A DNA stretch of 64,000 bases from Bacillota bacterium (GCA_019423125.1 JAHZBZ010000003.1:124001-188000), one strand, 5' to 3'; positions 15,293 to 25,061 are shown, counted from the first letter of the stretch. The notes: generated by a model not told the origin, from the letters alone. Numbers and translations: made by a program.

Positions 15293-15988
15293 ATGAAACG
15301 AGTAAAGTTGCCCGCGCACATCGCGTTTATCATGGACGGCAACGGAAGATGGGCGAAGCGCCGCTTCCGTCCGCGCGGCTATGGCCATAAAATGGGCGTG
15401 CAGAACCTCTTTAAGATCTGTTCGCACGCCTTCCACCTGGGTATCCGCATCGTCACGGTGTTTGCCCTTTCCGCCGAGAATCTCTCGCGCCCGAAGGAGG
15501 AAGTGGACGAACTGTTCGACCTCTTCCGCACCTTTTTCGGCAGAAAGCGCGAGAAGATGTACGAGCTCAACGCGAAGATCAACGTCATCGGTGATCTGAG
15601 CGTTCTGCCCGAAGACATCCGCGACTCCATCCGCACGCTGATGGAGGAGACCATGCACATGAACGCGGGGCTCCTCAACATCTGCGTCAACTACGGCGCG
15701 CGGCAGGAGATCGTGGGCGCAGTCAATAAGGCGGTGGCGCTCGGGCGCTATGTGGACGAGGACAGCTTTCACTCCCTTCTTCTCACGGGCGGACTGCCCG
15801 ATCCCGACTTCATCGTCCGCACGGGCGGCGAAGTGCGGCTGAGCAACTTCCTGCTCTACCAGGCCGCCTATTCCGAGCTGTATTTTTCCAATAAAATGTG
15901 GCCGGGATTCACAAAACGCGACCTCGAGCGCGCGCTCGAAAACTTTTCCGCGCGCGACAGGCGGTTCGGCAACATTCGCGAGGAGTGA
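15293..15988 (+). CDS. uppS: Isoprenyl (undecaprenyl) diphosphate synthase
   Basis: This cis-prenyltransferase makes the C55 carrier lipid for peptidoglycan. The 231-residue product has the FIMDGNGRWAKRR motif with catalytic Asp15, FALSAENLSRP near 60 and the C-terminal DFIVRTGGEVRLSNFLLYQAAYSE region. The family usually reads RTSGE.RLSNFLLWQ, so T-G-G replaces T-S-G. GGGGAGCAG precedes the ATG. It is followed 8 bp later by cdsA. Confidence 0.94.
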   Translation: MKRVKLPAHIAFIMDGNGRWAKRRFRPRGYGHKMGVQNLFKICSHAFHLGIRIVTVFALSAENLSRPKEEVDELFDLFRTFFGRKREKMYELNAKINVIGDLSVLPEDIRDSIRTLMEETMHMNAGLLNICVNYGARQEIVGAVNKAVALGRYVDEDSFHSLLLTGGLPDPDFIVRTGGEVRLSNFLLYQAAYSELYFSNKMWPGFTKRDLERALENFSARDRRFGNIREE

Positions 15989-15996
15989 AAGGGTCT

Positions 15997-16899
<903 letters not shown>

Positions 16900-16992
16900 A
16901 AACTTAAATTGCAGGGCGGCCGCCTTGCAATTTTTTGCTTTTCGCGCGGCATAAAACGGCGCGCGCAAAAGTACATTAGAAGAGGAGGCACC

Positions 16993-18144
16993 ATGAAGAA
17001 GATCGCGCTCATCGGCAGTACGGGCTCCATCGGCAGGCAGACGGTCGACGTCGTGCTCCGCCATCCCGACCGCTTTTGCGTCGTCGCGCTCGCGGCGGAC
17101 AGGAACGAGACGCTGCTTGCAGAGCAGGCGGCGCTCCTGCACCCGCAGATTGCCGTCCTGCGCAGCGAAGGGCGGGAAGTCGGAATGCCCGAAGGGGTAC
17201 GCTTTTCGCGCGGAGAAGGGGCGTTTGAGGCGGCGTGCGCCTTTCCCGAGGCGGACATCGTCGTCGTCGCGGTCACGGGCTTTGCGGGGCTGAAAGCGGC
17301 GCTCCTCGCGATCGGCGCGGGCAAGGACGTCGCGCTCGCAAACAAGGAGAGCCTCGTCGCGGGCGGGGAACTGCTTCTCGGCGAGGCGGCGCGGCGGGGG
17401 GTGAACGTCTGTCCCGTGGACAGCGAGCACTCCGCGATCTGGCAGTGCCTGCATTTCGACCGCGGCGCGCCCTATACGCGCATCCTGCTCACGGCGAGCG
17501 GCGGCGCACTGCGCGACGTGCCGCTCGAAGACCTTCCGAAGGTGACGCCCGCGCAGGCGCTCGCGCATCCGACGTGGAAGATGGGGCCGAAGATCACGAT
17601 CGACTGCGCGACCATGCTCAACAAGGGCTTTGAGGTGATCGAGGCGATGCGGCTTTACGGCGCGGCGCCCGAACAGGTGGAGGTGATCGTCCATCGCGAG
17701 AGCATCGTGCATTCTCTCGTGGAGTTTGCGGACGGCGCCCTGCTCGCGCAGATGAGCCTGCCGTCGATGGAGCTGCCCATCCAGCTCGCGCTGACCTATC
17801 CCGAGCGGCTGGACGCGGGGCTTTCCCGCCTCGACCTGTGCGCGCTCGGCGCACTGCATTTCGAGGCGCCCGACCTGCGGCGCTATCCCTGCCTGCGTCT
17901 CTCGCTAGAAAGCGCGCGCGCGGGCGGACTTTATCCCGCCGCGCTCGGCGGCGCGGGGGAGGTCGCCGTGGAGGCATTTTTGAACGGACAAATAAAATAC
18001 ACGGACATCGCAGATATTATAGAGTGTGCGCTCGGCGCCTGCGAAGGCGGCGCCGCCGACAGCTATGCGCACATCGCCGCGGCGGACGCGGCGGCGCGCG
18101 CGGCGGCGCGCGCGCAGGTAAAGCGCATCGCGGAGGGAAAATGA
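16993..18144 (+). CDS. dxr: 1-deoxy-D-xylulose 5-phosphate reductoisomerase
   Basis: Dxr catalyses the first committed step of the MEP isoprenoid pathway. The 383-residue product shows the NADPH-binding LIGSTGSIGRQT (about 5-16), VALANKESLVAGGELL, the metal/substrate region PVDSEHSAIWQCL, the flexible-loop motif ILLTASGGALRD and HPTWKMGPKITIDCATMLNKG in pieces around 190-215. AGAGGAGGCACC precedes the ATG. The last codons overlap rseP by 4 bases. Together with uppS this places isoprenoid precursor supply in one operon. Confidence 0.95.
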   Translation: MKKIALIGSTGSIGRQTVDVVLRHPDRFCVVALAADRNETLLAEQAALLHPQIAVLRSEGREVGMPEGVRFSRGEGAFEAACAFPEADIVVVAVTGFAGLKAALLAIGAGKDVALANKESLVAGGELLLGEAARRGVNVCPVDSEHSAIWQCLHFDRGAPYTRILLTASGGALRDVPLEDLPKVTPAQALAHPTWKMGPKITIDCATMLNKGFEVIEAMRLYGAAPEQVEVIVHRESIVHSLVEFADGALLAQMSLPSMELPIQLALTYPERLDAGLSRLDLCALGALHFEAPDLRRYPCLRLSLESARAGGLYPAALGGAGEVAVEAFLNGQIKYTDIADIIECALGACEGGAADSYAHIAAADAAARAAARAQVKRIAEGK

Positions 18145-19283
18145 CGCTCGCTCTTCTCTCTTTCGCGGGCGTGATGCAGGCGATCGGTTCGGTGTGCCTG
18201 GCGATCCTCATTCTGCTCGCCATGATCACCGTGCACGAGTTCGGGCATTACGTCGCGGGAAAGATCTTCAAATTCAAGATAAACGAGTTCGCGATCGGGT
18301 TCGGGCCCGCGCTCTTCAAGCACAAAAAGAAGAACGGCGAGCTCTTCTCCGTCCGCGTCTTCCCGCTGGGCGGCTATTGCGCGTTCGAAGGGGAAGAGGA
18401 GGACGGCGCCGACCCCGCGTCTTTCAACAACAAAAAGCCGTGGCAGCGCATCATCGTGCTCGTCTCGGGCGCGCTGATGAATTACCTGCTCGCGCTCCTT
18501 CTCATCGTCATCTCCTTTTCGGCGTGCGGACAGCTGCTCATCATGTCTTACCGTGTGGACGGCTCTTCGACGACGGAAAACGGCATCCCGCTGGACGGAT
18601 ACGTCCTCGAGGACGAGGACGTCCTGCTCTCCTGCGAGGGCAGGGACATCTACCTCACCACCGACCTGATGAGCGCGCTCTCGGGCAAAAAGGAGGGGGA
18701 TCTCGTCGCGTTCACCCTCTCGCGCAAGACGGAGACGGGGCGTGAAGTGTGCGAGGTCGACGTAAAACTGCGCGCGGACGCGGATTTTGAAAACCTCACG
18801 GACACCGACACGCTCTGGCGCGCGCTCGGCATCGAATACCGCGCCTCCGAGGATGGGGGAGGACAGTATCTCGTCGCCTCCGCGTCTTACACGGGCTTCG
18901 GGTTCTTCGAGCGCATCGGGCGGTCGTTCGTCTATTCCTTCCGCATCGGCGGGAGCATCTTCCGCATCCTCGGCCAGCTCCTGACGGGCGACATCGGCCT
19001 CTCGGCGATGGGCGGGCCCGTGACCACCATCAAGCTGACCAGCGAGATCGCCTCGCGCAGTGTCCAGCAGTTCCTGGAGATCGCGGCGTTCATCGGCGTC
19101 AACCTCGCCGTGTTCAACCTTCTGCCCATCCCCGCGCTGGACGGCTCGAAAGTCATCTTCACCCTCATCGAATGGGTGCGCGGCAAGCCCGTCAACCGCA
19201 AAGTGGAGGCGATCATCCACCTCTGCGGGCTGGTGTTCCTGCTCGGGTTCGCCATTCTCGTCGATCTGTTGCAGTTCATCTGA
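18141..19283 (+). CDS. rseP: Site-2 zinc metalloprotease RseP
   Basis: An intramembrane protease of the S2P family that cleaves anti-sigma factors or remnant signal peptides. The 380-residue product has an N-terminal TM helix with HEFGH (32-36), a central PDZ-like domain (about 115-220, with an Asp/Glu-rich DGYVLEDEDVLL loop) and the second active-site motif NLLPIPALDGSKV near 330 in a later TM helix. It overlaps dxr by ATGA, the usual dxr-rseP pair. A strong terminator follows. Confidence 0.93.
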   Translation: MTLALLSFAGVMQAIGSVCLAILILLAMITVHEFGHYVAGKIFKFKINEFAIGFGPALFKHKKKNGELFSVRVFPLGGYCAFEGEEEDGADPASFNNKKPWQRIIVLVSGALMNYLLALLLIVISFSACGQLLIMSYRVDGSSTTENGIPLDGYVLEDEDVLLSCEGRDIYLTTDLMSALSGKKEGDLVAFTLSRKTETGREVCEVDVKLRADADFENLTDTDTLWRALGIEYRASEDGGGQYLVASASYTGFGFFERIGRSFVYSFRIGGSIFRILGQLLTGDIGLSAMGGPVTTIKLTSEIASRSVQQFLEIAAFIGVNLAVFNLLPIPALDGSKVIFTLIEWVRGKPVNRKVEAIIHLCGLVFLLGFAILVDLLQFI

Positions 19284-19292
19284 CAAAAAATA

Positions 19293-19335
19293 CGGCGCGT
19301 GCGCCGCAAGAAATTGCGGCGCACGCGCCGTTTTT
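19293..19335. terminator. Bidirectional terminator between rseP and the ABC-F gene
   Basis: A perfect 17-bp stem (19293-19309 with 19314-19330) followed by TTTTT on the plus strand and, on the minus strand, by TATTTTTT (19292-19285). It can stop both convergent operons. Confidence 0.9.
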
Positions 19336-19370
19336 GCGGGGACGCGAAAACACCCGCTCGCTTTTCGGCA

Positions 19371-19408
19371 GACAGCCCGCCTGCGCAAACTTGCGCAGGC
19401 GGGCTGTC
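19371..19408. terminator. Second perfect hairpin in the convergent spacer
   Basis: GACAGCCCGCCTGCGCAA (19371-19388) pairs with 19391-19408 around a 2-base loop. There is no clear T-run on either side, so it may be a backup stop or an RNA 3'-end stabiliser. Confidence 0.55.
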
Positions 19409-19442
19409 GTCTTTGTGCCGCGCGGGGAGCGCGGCAGATCTT

Positions 19443-21335
19443 TTAAAGGAGTTCTTCGTATTGCGCGTACAGCAGGTCAAGCTCTGCATGCAGGCGGTCG
19501 AGCTCCGCGCACGTCTCGCTCAGCTTTTTGTAGTCCGCGGCGACGGCGGGGGAGGCGATGGCCTCGTTGAGCGCGGCGATGCGCCCCTCGACGTCCGCGA
19601 TCTGTTCCTCCGTGCGGCGGATCGCCTGTTTTTTCTTTGTCTCTTCGGCGCGGTCCGCCTTGGAGCGGTAGGAGGACGCCTTTGCCTTTTCCGCTTTTTC
19701 CGCCTTCTCCGCCCGCGCCTGCGCCTCGCGCGCCTCTTCTCTCGCGCGCTTCTGTGCCGTGTATTCCTCGTACCCGCAGGGGAAAAGCGTCGCCTTTCCG
19801 TCCGCGATCTCGAGCACCTTGTCCGCGAGCCCGCGGATGAAATAGCGGTCGTGCGAGACGAAGAGAAGCGTCCCTTCATAGCCGCGCAGCGCCTCCTCCA
19901 GGCTCTCGCGCGCGAGCAGGTCGAGGTGATTGGTCGGTTCGTCCAGCACGAGGAAATTCGCGTTTTCCGCTTCGAGCAAAACGAGCGCGAGCTTTGCGCG
20001 TTCGCCGCCCGAGAGCGCGGCGACCTTCTTGTCGATGTCCTCCTCGCTCAGCTTCGCCTGTGCGAGCAGACTGCGCGCCTCCGTCTGCGTGAGCAGGGTG
20101 TGGTGGTGCCAGAGCGCGCCGAGCACCGTCTCTTCGGGGTCTAGGTCGGCGTTTTCCTGGTCGTAATACCCGACGCGGACGTACCGCCCCCAGCGCACGG
20201 CGGGGTCGCGCCCCTTGACGAGTGTGCGCAGGAGGGTGGACTTTCCCGTGCCGTTTTCTCCGACGATCGCGATCTTCTCGCCGCGGCGCACTTCAAATGC
20301 CGCATCCGAAAAGAGCGCCTTTCCGCCCGCGGAGAGGGAGAGCCCGTTTACGGAGAGGGAGAGCTCCTCGCTCTTGCCCTCTGGCAGGAAACGGAAGCGC
20401 GGCGGGCGGGGCGGGGGAAGGGGCTTTTCCAGCCGCTCCATGCTCTCCAGCTTTTTGACGCGCGACTGCGCGCTCTTTGCCGTCGTCGCGCGGGCGATGT
20501 TGCGCGCGACGTAGTCCTCGAGCGCCGCGATCTCCTCCTGCTGTTTTTCGTATTCCTTGCACTCGAAGGCGTATTTTTCCGCCTTGAGCACCTTGTATTT
20601 GGAGTAATTGCCGCGGAAGGTGCTCACCCGCCTGTTTTCCAGCTCGAAGATCTTTTCCGCGACGGAGTCGAGAAAGTAGCGGTCGTGCGAGACGATGAGC
20701 AGTGCGCCCGAAAAACCGCGCAGGTAGTCTTCCAGCCAGAACAGTGTGGAGACGTCGAGGTGGTTGGTCGGCTCGTCGAGGATGAGAAGCTCGGGCTGTT
20801 CGAGCAACAGCCTGCACAGCTTGAGGCGGGTCTTTTCTCCGCCGCTCATCGTGTGCACGACCTGGTCGAGCTTGTCCGCAAACCCCATGCCGCCGAGCAC
20901 GGTGCGGATGCGCACTTCCGCGTTGTACCCGTCCGCGGCGGCGACGAATTTTTCCAGCTGTTCGTAGCGTGCGGCGAGGCGGCGGTATTCGTCGCCGCCG
21001 TAGGGCACTTCCGCCATCCGTTTCTCCGCCTCGCGCATGCCGTCCGTCGCGCGGTAGACGTCCGCGAACACCGAGCGCATCTCCTCGAAGACGGTCCGCT
21101 CGCTGTCCAGCCCGCCGTTCTGTTCCAGCCAGCCCATGCGCAGTCCGCCCTTGCGCAGGATCCTGCCTTCGTCGGGCGAGAGCGCGCCCGTGAGCAGGCG
21201 CAGGAGGGTGGTCTTTCCCTCGCCGTTCCCGCCGACAAAGCCGACGCGTTCCCCCTCCGAGAGGGTGAAGCTGACCTTTTCGAGTATTTTCTTGTCGTCA
21301 TAGCCGAAGCCGACGTTTTCTGCCGTTATCAACAT
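19443..21335 (-). CDS. ABC-F family ATPase (Uup/YfmR-like)
   Basis: A soluble 630-residue protein with two fused ABC ATPase domains and no membrane part. Walker A sites are GGNGEGKTT (35-43) and GENGTGKST (about 354). ABC signatures are SGGEKTRL and SGGERAKL, both followed by LDEPTNHLD. The linker between them (about 240-310) is the charged P-site tRNA interaction motif, and the C-terminal 110 residues form a Lys/Ala/Glu coiled coil as in Uup and YfmR. Such proteins act on stalled ribosomes; resistance-type members cannot be excluded. A GGAG lies 12 bases before the ATG. Confidence 0.9.
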   Translation of the reverse strand: MLITAENVGFGYDDKKILEKVSFTLSEGERVGFVGGNGEGKTTLLRLLTGALSPDEGRILRKGGLRMGWLEQNGGLDSERTVFEEMRSVFADVYRATDGMREAEKRMAEVPYGGDEYRRLAARYEQLEKFVAAADGYNAEVRIRTVLGGMGFADKLDQVVHTMSGGEKTRLKLCRLLLEQPELLILDEPTNHLDVSTLFWLEDYLRGFSGALLIVSHDRYFLDSVAEKIFELENRRVSTFRGNYSKYKVLKAEKYAFECKEYEKQQEEIAALEDYVARNIARATTAKSAQSRVKKLESMERLEKPLPPPRPPRFRFLPEGKSEELSLSVNGLSLSAGGKALFSDAAFEVRRGEKIAIVGENGTGKSTLLRTLVKGRDPAVRWGRYVRVGYYDQENADLDPEETVLGALWHHHTLLTQTEARSLLAQAKLSEEDIDKKVAALSGGERAKLALVLLEAENANFLVLDEPTNHLDLLARESLEEALRGYEGTLLFVSHDRYFIRGLADKVLEIADGKATLFPCGYEEYTAQKRAREEAREAQARAEKAEKAEKAKASSYRSKADRAEETKKKQAIRRTEEQIADVEGRIAALNEAIASPAVAADYKKLSETCAELDRLHAELDLLYAQYEELL

Positions 21336-21367
21336 AATTTTGCCGCTATCTCCACAAAACAGAGGAT

Positions 21368-21529
21368 ATGAAAGAGAACAGAGAAGAGCTCGCCGCGCAC
21401 ATCGCCGAGCTGGAAAACGCCCTTCCCGCCTGCTCGCCCGAGGAGGTCGACCCCGTCCTGCGCGAGCTTGCGCGCTGCAAGCGCCGCCTGCTCAGAACAG
21501 CGCCGTCCCCTCGCCGAAATCGGGGATGA
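21368..21529 (+). CDS. Possible small ORF, 53 aa, overlapping the radical SAM gene
   Basis: The frame is ATG AAA GAG AAC..., with GC-rich third positions over its first 40 codons and a predicted Leu/Glu/Arg amphipathic helix. A GAGGA sits only a few bases before the ATG, and the product resembles no family I know. It is convergent with the radical SAM gene and overlaps its 3' end by 38 bases. It could be a real small protein or a remnant. Confidence 0.35.
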   Translation: MKENREELAAHIAELENALPACSPEEVDPVLRELARCKRRLLRTAPSPRRNRG

Positions 21530-22364
21530 ATTTTTCGTCCGCGGCGCCCAGTTCCTGCAGGAACACCCGCTCGCATCCCGTCGCGAGCAGTTCGTCGCGC
21601 ACTTTGCGGTATTCGCGCGGCGTGATGCGCCTGCGAAGTTCGGGAAACTTGTCCGCCTCGCCGCAGGGCACATACTGCGCCATCAGCGAAAAATACGCCT
21701 GCGAGCCGAGCTCTGCGAACCAGCGCACGATCTGCACGCTGTCGTTTGCGCACAGCGGCAGGATGAGGTGGCGCACGATGCAGCCTTCCAGCATCTTGTC
21801 CCCCGAAAAGACGGGCGCGCGCCCGCTCATGAACTTAACCGCCTCGCTCGCGACCGCGAAGTAATCCGACCGCCCCGTGTACCGCGCCGAGACGGCGGGG
21901 GAGAAGTATTTGAGGTCGGGCAGCCATACGTCTATGTAGCGGTCGAGCAGGCGGAGCGCGTCCGCCTTTTCATAGGCGTGCGTGTTGTACACGACGGGGA
22001 TGTTCGGCCTGCGCAGGGAGAGCGCCTCGGCGACCTGCGGCGCGTAGTGCGCGGCGGTGACGAGGTTGATGTTCTCCGCGCCCGCCTCTTCCAGCGCGCG
22101 GAACAGCTCGCTCAGCTCGCGCGGGGTGTAGATTTTCCCCGTCTGCGCGCGCGAGATCTCGAAGTTCTGGCAGAACACGCACCGCAGCGCACAGCCGCTG
22201 AAAAAGACGGTGCCCGAGCCGTTCTTGCAGGAGATGCACGGCTCCTCGAAGGGATGCAGGCCGTATTTTGCGACGCGCACGCGCGCATCGCAGCCGCACG
22301 CGCCCGCACGGGCGGCGCGGTCCGCCCCGCATTCCACGGGGCAGAGTTTGCACGATTCAGACAT
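21492..22364 (-). CDS. Radical SAM protein (PflA-like family)
   Basis: A 290-residue protein with the radical SAM cluster motif Cys58-x3-Cys62-x2-Cys65 (CALRCVFCQNF), an N-terminal Cys-rich lead (Cys5, Cys8, Cys12 and Cys23/Cys25) and a later TIM-barrel pattern, VVYNTHAY and DVWLPDLKYF. This is the layout of the widespread pyruvate formate-lyase activating enzyme-like family (YgkD/AmmeMemoRadiSam relatives) of unknown substrate. I chose ATG 22364 because homology-like sequence begins there; the ribosome binding site is poor, and the AT-rich DNA starts just upstream, so native control may have been lost. Confidence 0.82.
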   Translation of the reverse strand: MSESCKLCPVECGADRAARAGACGCDARVRVAKYGLHPFEEPCISCKNGSGTVFFSGCALRCVFCQNFEISRAQTGKIYTPRELSELFRALEEAGAENINLVTAAHYAPQVAEALSLRRPNIPVVYNTHAYEKADALRLLDRYIDVWLPDLKYFSPAVSARYTGRSDYFAVASEAVKFMSGRAPVFSGDKMLEGCIVRHLILPLCANDSVQIVRWFAELGSQAYFSLMAQYVPCGEADKFPELRRRITPREYRKVRDELLATGCERVFLQELGAADEKFIPDFGEGTALF

Positions 22365-22389
22365 AATTATCTGCTCAATAAATTGTAAT

Positions 22390-22863
22390 TTATATAATAG
22401 CATTTTCCATTGATTTTTCTTTTGTAACTTTTTCACCTAAATAATTAGCAAGCTTTTCTGTAAAAAAGCTAAAGTAAGATACTCCGTTGTTTCTTTTATT
22501 TTGAAAATATGGCAAAAATCCCCATAGTGTTGATGGAATCCCCATTACTATTAAATATAATGGTCCAAAAATAAGGGATTGAATTGTATGACCATATTCG
22601 TGAACTAAAAGCCTTTTACTTAATTCTTCATCTGGTATTTTATTTTTTGTTCTTTTATCTTTCATCGGATTAGTTGTTGTAAAGACGAACATTCCCAAAG
22701 ATACACTTGAAGGAACATTTCTTTCAGTAATAATTGCACCGTGATAAAAATAATGTTTATTTTTTATATTAATTAAAAGTACTATAAATCCTAACAATGT
22801 TTGTGGCAATCCCCAAGTGCATTGAATTAATATATATATTACATTTTTCATAACTAACTTCAA
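22390..22863 (-). CDS. AT-rich HEYGH-motif membrane protein, probably acquired
   Basis: A 157-residue protein with a hydrophobic N-terminal segment (about 5-33), then HEYGHTIQS (about 88-96) inside a Gly/Leu-rich hydrophobic stretch (LIFGPLYLIVMGIPSTLWG). HExxH with adjacent membrane segments suggests a small zinc-metallopeptidase-like protein; I cannot give a substrate. Base use is strikingly unlike everything around it: A/T-ending codons and long A/T runs, beginning close to 22370 and ending near 22910. This is the clearest sign of horizontal transfer in the window. Confidence 0.7.
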   Translation of the reverse strand: MKLVMKNVIYILIQCTWGLPQTLLGFIVLLINIKNKHYFYHGAIITERNVPSSVSLGMFVFTTTNPMKDKRTKNKIPDEELSKRLLVHEYGHTIQSLIFGPLYLIVMGIPSTLWGFLPYFQNKRNNGVSYFSFFTEKLANYLGEKVTKEKSMENAII

Positions 22864-22913
22864 TCTACAACTTACTATTTATTTAACTCTTTTTCTAAAT
22901 CTTCCATACCCGC

Positions 22914-22943
22914 ATTGTAGCACATTTTCGGCGGCTTTGTAAA
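22914..22943 (-). promoter_or_regulatory. Promoter reading into the HEYGH and radical SAM genes
   Basis: On the minus strand TTTACA (22943-22938), an 18-bp spacer and TACAAT (22919-22914), at the GC/AT boundary. Immediately downstream is a 10-codon mini-ORF (MEDLEKELNK) ending near 22875. Confidence 0.6.
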
Positions 22944-22958
22944 GCAATGGTCAAAACA

Positions 22959-22987
22959 TTGACAAGCGCGGCGAAAAAATATATAAT
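22959..22987 (+). promoter_or_regulatory. Consensus promoter of metK
   Basis: TTGACA (22959-22964), a 17-bp spacer and TATAAT (22982-22987), a perfect sigma-A match. The leader is only about 53 nt, too short for a SAM riboswitch. Confidence 0.92.
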
Positions 22988-23046
22988 AAGAGCGATTTTC
23001 GGAAAAATAAGCACGGGCGGCGGACGCCGCGAAAAAAGGAGAGCAA

Positions 23047-24210
23047 ATGAAGAAATTTTTTACGAGCGAGAGCGTAACGGAAGGGCATCCCGACAAGGTC
23101 TGCGACCAGATCTCGGACGCGGTGCTGGATGCGGTGCTCGCGCAGGACGAAAATTCCCGCGCGGCGATCGAATGCTGCGCGACTACGGGCATGGTGCTCG
23201 TGATGGGCGAGCTCTCCACCAACTGCTATGTGGACATCTCCCGCATCGTGCGCGACACGGTCAAAGAGATCGGCTACACGCACGGACAGGGCTTTTCCTA
23301 TAATTCGCTGGCGGTGATCACGGCGATCCACGGCCAGAGCGCGGACATCGCGCTGGGCGTGGACAACTCCCTCGAGCGCAAGGCGGGCGGCGAACTTGCC
23401 GACCAGCTCGGCGCGGGCGACCAGGGCATGATGTTCGGCTATGCGGTCAACGAGACCCCCGAACTGATGCCGCTGACCGCGGTGCTCTCGCACAAGCTCG
23501 CAAGGCGGCTCTCCGAGGTGAGAAAGAGCGGGCTTTTGCCCTATCTGCGTCCCGACGGCAAGACGCAGGTCACCGTCGAATACGAGGGCAGGCGCGCGGT
23601 GCGCGTGGACACGGTCGTCGTCTCCGCACAGCACGACGAGTTTGTCTCGCAGGAACAGCTGCACGAGGACATCAAAAAATACGTCATCGACGAGATCGTC
23701 GATCCCGCGCTCCTCGACGCGAATACCAAGTACTTCATCAACCCGACGGGCCGCTTCGAGATCGGGGGGCCGGAAGGGGACAGCGGTCTGACCGGCCGCA
23801 AGATCATCGTGGACACCTACGGCGGCAGGTGCGCGCACGGCGGCGGCGCCTTCTCGGGCAAGGACTGCACCAAAGTTGACCGCAGTGCGGCGTATATGGC
23901 GCGCTACATCTGCAAGAACATCGTCGCGGCGGGGCTTGCGGACGAGTGCGAGCTGGAGATCGCCTATGCGATCGGCGTCGCGAATCCCGTCTCGCTGTTC
24001 GTGAACACCTACGGCACGGGCAGGGTGTCCGACGAAAAGCTGGTGCAGATCGTGCGCGAGAACTTCGACCTGCGTCCGTATGCGATCATCCAAAAGCTCG
24101 GACTGCGCAAGCCCGTCTTCAAGGCTACGGCGGCGTACGGGCACTTCGGCAGGGAAGAGTTCGCGTGGGAGCGCACGGACATGGCGGACGTGCTCAAAAA
24201 ATATCTGTGA
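23047..24210 (+). CDS. metK: S-adenosylmethionine synthetase
   Basis: MetK makes SAM from methionine and ATP. The 387-residue product shows EGHPDKVCDQISDAVLD near residue 8, the core GAGDQGMMFGYA (about 117-128) and the conserved C-terminal DKAAAY-like segment DRSAAYMARYICKN. It feeds the SAM-using polyamine pathway far downstream (speD) and the radical SAM protein next door. AAAGGAGAGCAA precedes the ATG. It is divergent from the HEYGH gene. Confidence 0.96.
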   Translation: MKKFFTSESVTEGHPDKVCDQISDAVLDAVLAQDENSRAAIECCATTGMVLVMGELSTNCYVDISRIVRDTVKEIGYTHGQGFSYNSLAVITAIHGQSADIALGVDNSLERKAGGELADQLGAGDQGMMFGYAVNETPELMPLTAVLSHKLARRLSEVRKSGLLPYLRPDGKTQVTVEYEGRRAVRVDTVVVSAQHDEFVSQEQLHEDIKKYVIDEIVDPALLDANTKYFINPTGRFEIGGPEGDSGLTGRKIIVDTYGGRCAHGGGAFSGKDCTKVDRSAAYMARYICKNIVAAGLADECELEIAYAIGVANPVSLFVNTYGTGRVSDEKLVQIVRENFDLRPYAIIQKLGLRKPVFKATAAYGHFGREEFAWERTDMADVLKKYL

Positions 24211-24218
24211 TCTTTGAA

Positions 24219-24245
24219 GGGGAGCGGCGCGGCCGCTCCCCTTTT
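24219..24245 (+). terminator. Intrinsic terminator of metK
   Basis: GGGGAGCGGC (24219-24228) pairs with GCCGCTCCCC (24232-24241) and is followed by TTTTC. The next gene starts only 15 bp later, so some readthrough may supply it. Confidence 0.85.
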
Positions 24246-24259
24246 CGGGAGGAAAAGAG

Positions 24260-24994
24260 ATGGGCATCAAAGAGGATTTGCGCGAGGGGCTCGCCTCGCT
24301 CGCACGGCTTTTTTCGGGAGAGAAGCTGATCTGCGCCGCCTGCGGCAGGGACCTGTTCGCGGACGGGTACTTCTGCGCGGAGTGTCTGCGCAGCCTTCCA
24401 TTCAACGACGGCGCGACCTGCGCCTTCTGCGGCCGCGCGACGGCGGAAGATGTGCCCGCCTGCATCGAATGCAAGGCGGATGCGCCGCTCTTTGACCGCG
24501 CCGCGTCCGCGTTCCGCTACGAAGGGGAGATCGTGCGCCTGGTGCGCCGCTTCAAGACGGGCGAACGCCGCCTCGCAAAGCCCTTCGCCTTCTGCATGCG
24601 GAAGGCGCTGGAAAAGCTCCCGCCCGCGGATTTTTTGGTGTTCGTCCCGATGACGAAAGAGGCGGAGCGCCGACGCGGTTATAACCAGGCGCGCCTGCTC
24701 GCGCAAGAACTTTCCGCGCTGACGGGCATCCCGACGGAGGAGTCGGTGCTCGAAAAGACGCGGGAGACCTCCGCGCAGAAGGAACTGTCGGCGCGCGAGC
24801 GGATGAAGAACATGCGCGGCTGTTTTCACGTGCACGAGAGAAAGAAGTGCCGCGGCAGGTCCGTCCTTCTCGTGGACGACGTGCTCACGACGGGCGCGAC
24901 CGCTTCCGCGGCGGCATACGCGCTGCGCAATGCGGGCGCGGCAAAGGTGTATGTGCTCACCGTCGCTTCCGTCGCGCAAAAAAAGGGGCTCTGA
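24260..24994 (+). CDS. ComF-family phosphoribosyltransferase-like protein
   Basis: A 244-residue protein with an N-terminal zinc-finger region of four CxxC pairs (Cys25/28, 39/42, 54/57, 68/71), a middle segment and a C-terminal PRPP-binding loop VLLVDDVLTTGAT (about 206-218). The ComF family takes part in DNA uptake or recombination in competent bacteria; the molecular reaction is not established. The RYNQARLLA-like element is present as RGYNQARLLAQEL. GGGAGGAAAAGAG lies before the ATG. Confidence 0.85.
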   Translation: MGIKEDLREGLASLARLFSGEKLICAACGRDLFADGYFCAECLRSLPFNDGATCAFCGRATAEDVPACIECKADAPLFDRAASAFRYEGEIVRLVRRFKTGERRLAKPFAFCMRKALEKLPPADFLVFVPMTKEAERRRGYNQARLLAQELSALTGIPTEESVLEKTRETSAQKELSARERMKNMRGCFHVHERKKCRGRSVLLVDDVLTTGATASAAAYALRNAGAAKVYVLTVASVAQKKGL

Positions 24995-25034
24995 GTATGG
25001 GGGTTTTGTGAGAATTTCTTTTTTTTGTGATTTT

Positions 25035-25061
25035 AGGGCAAAATCTCTTTTCTTTTGCCCT
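25035..25061 (+). terminator. Inverted repeat between comF-like gene and secA
   Basis: AGGGCAAAA (25035-25043) pairs with TTTTGCCCT (25053-25061) around a 9-base loop, with T-runs before and inside. A TAAAAT at 25071-25076 just after it could be the secA -10, with no clear -35. Confidence 0.5.

Noticed and set aside
22988..23046. SAM riboswitch upstream of metK
   Set aside because: The leader from the consensus promoter is only about 53 nt.
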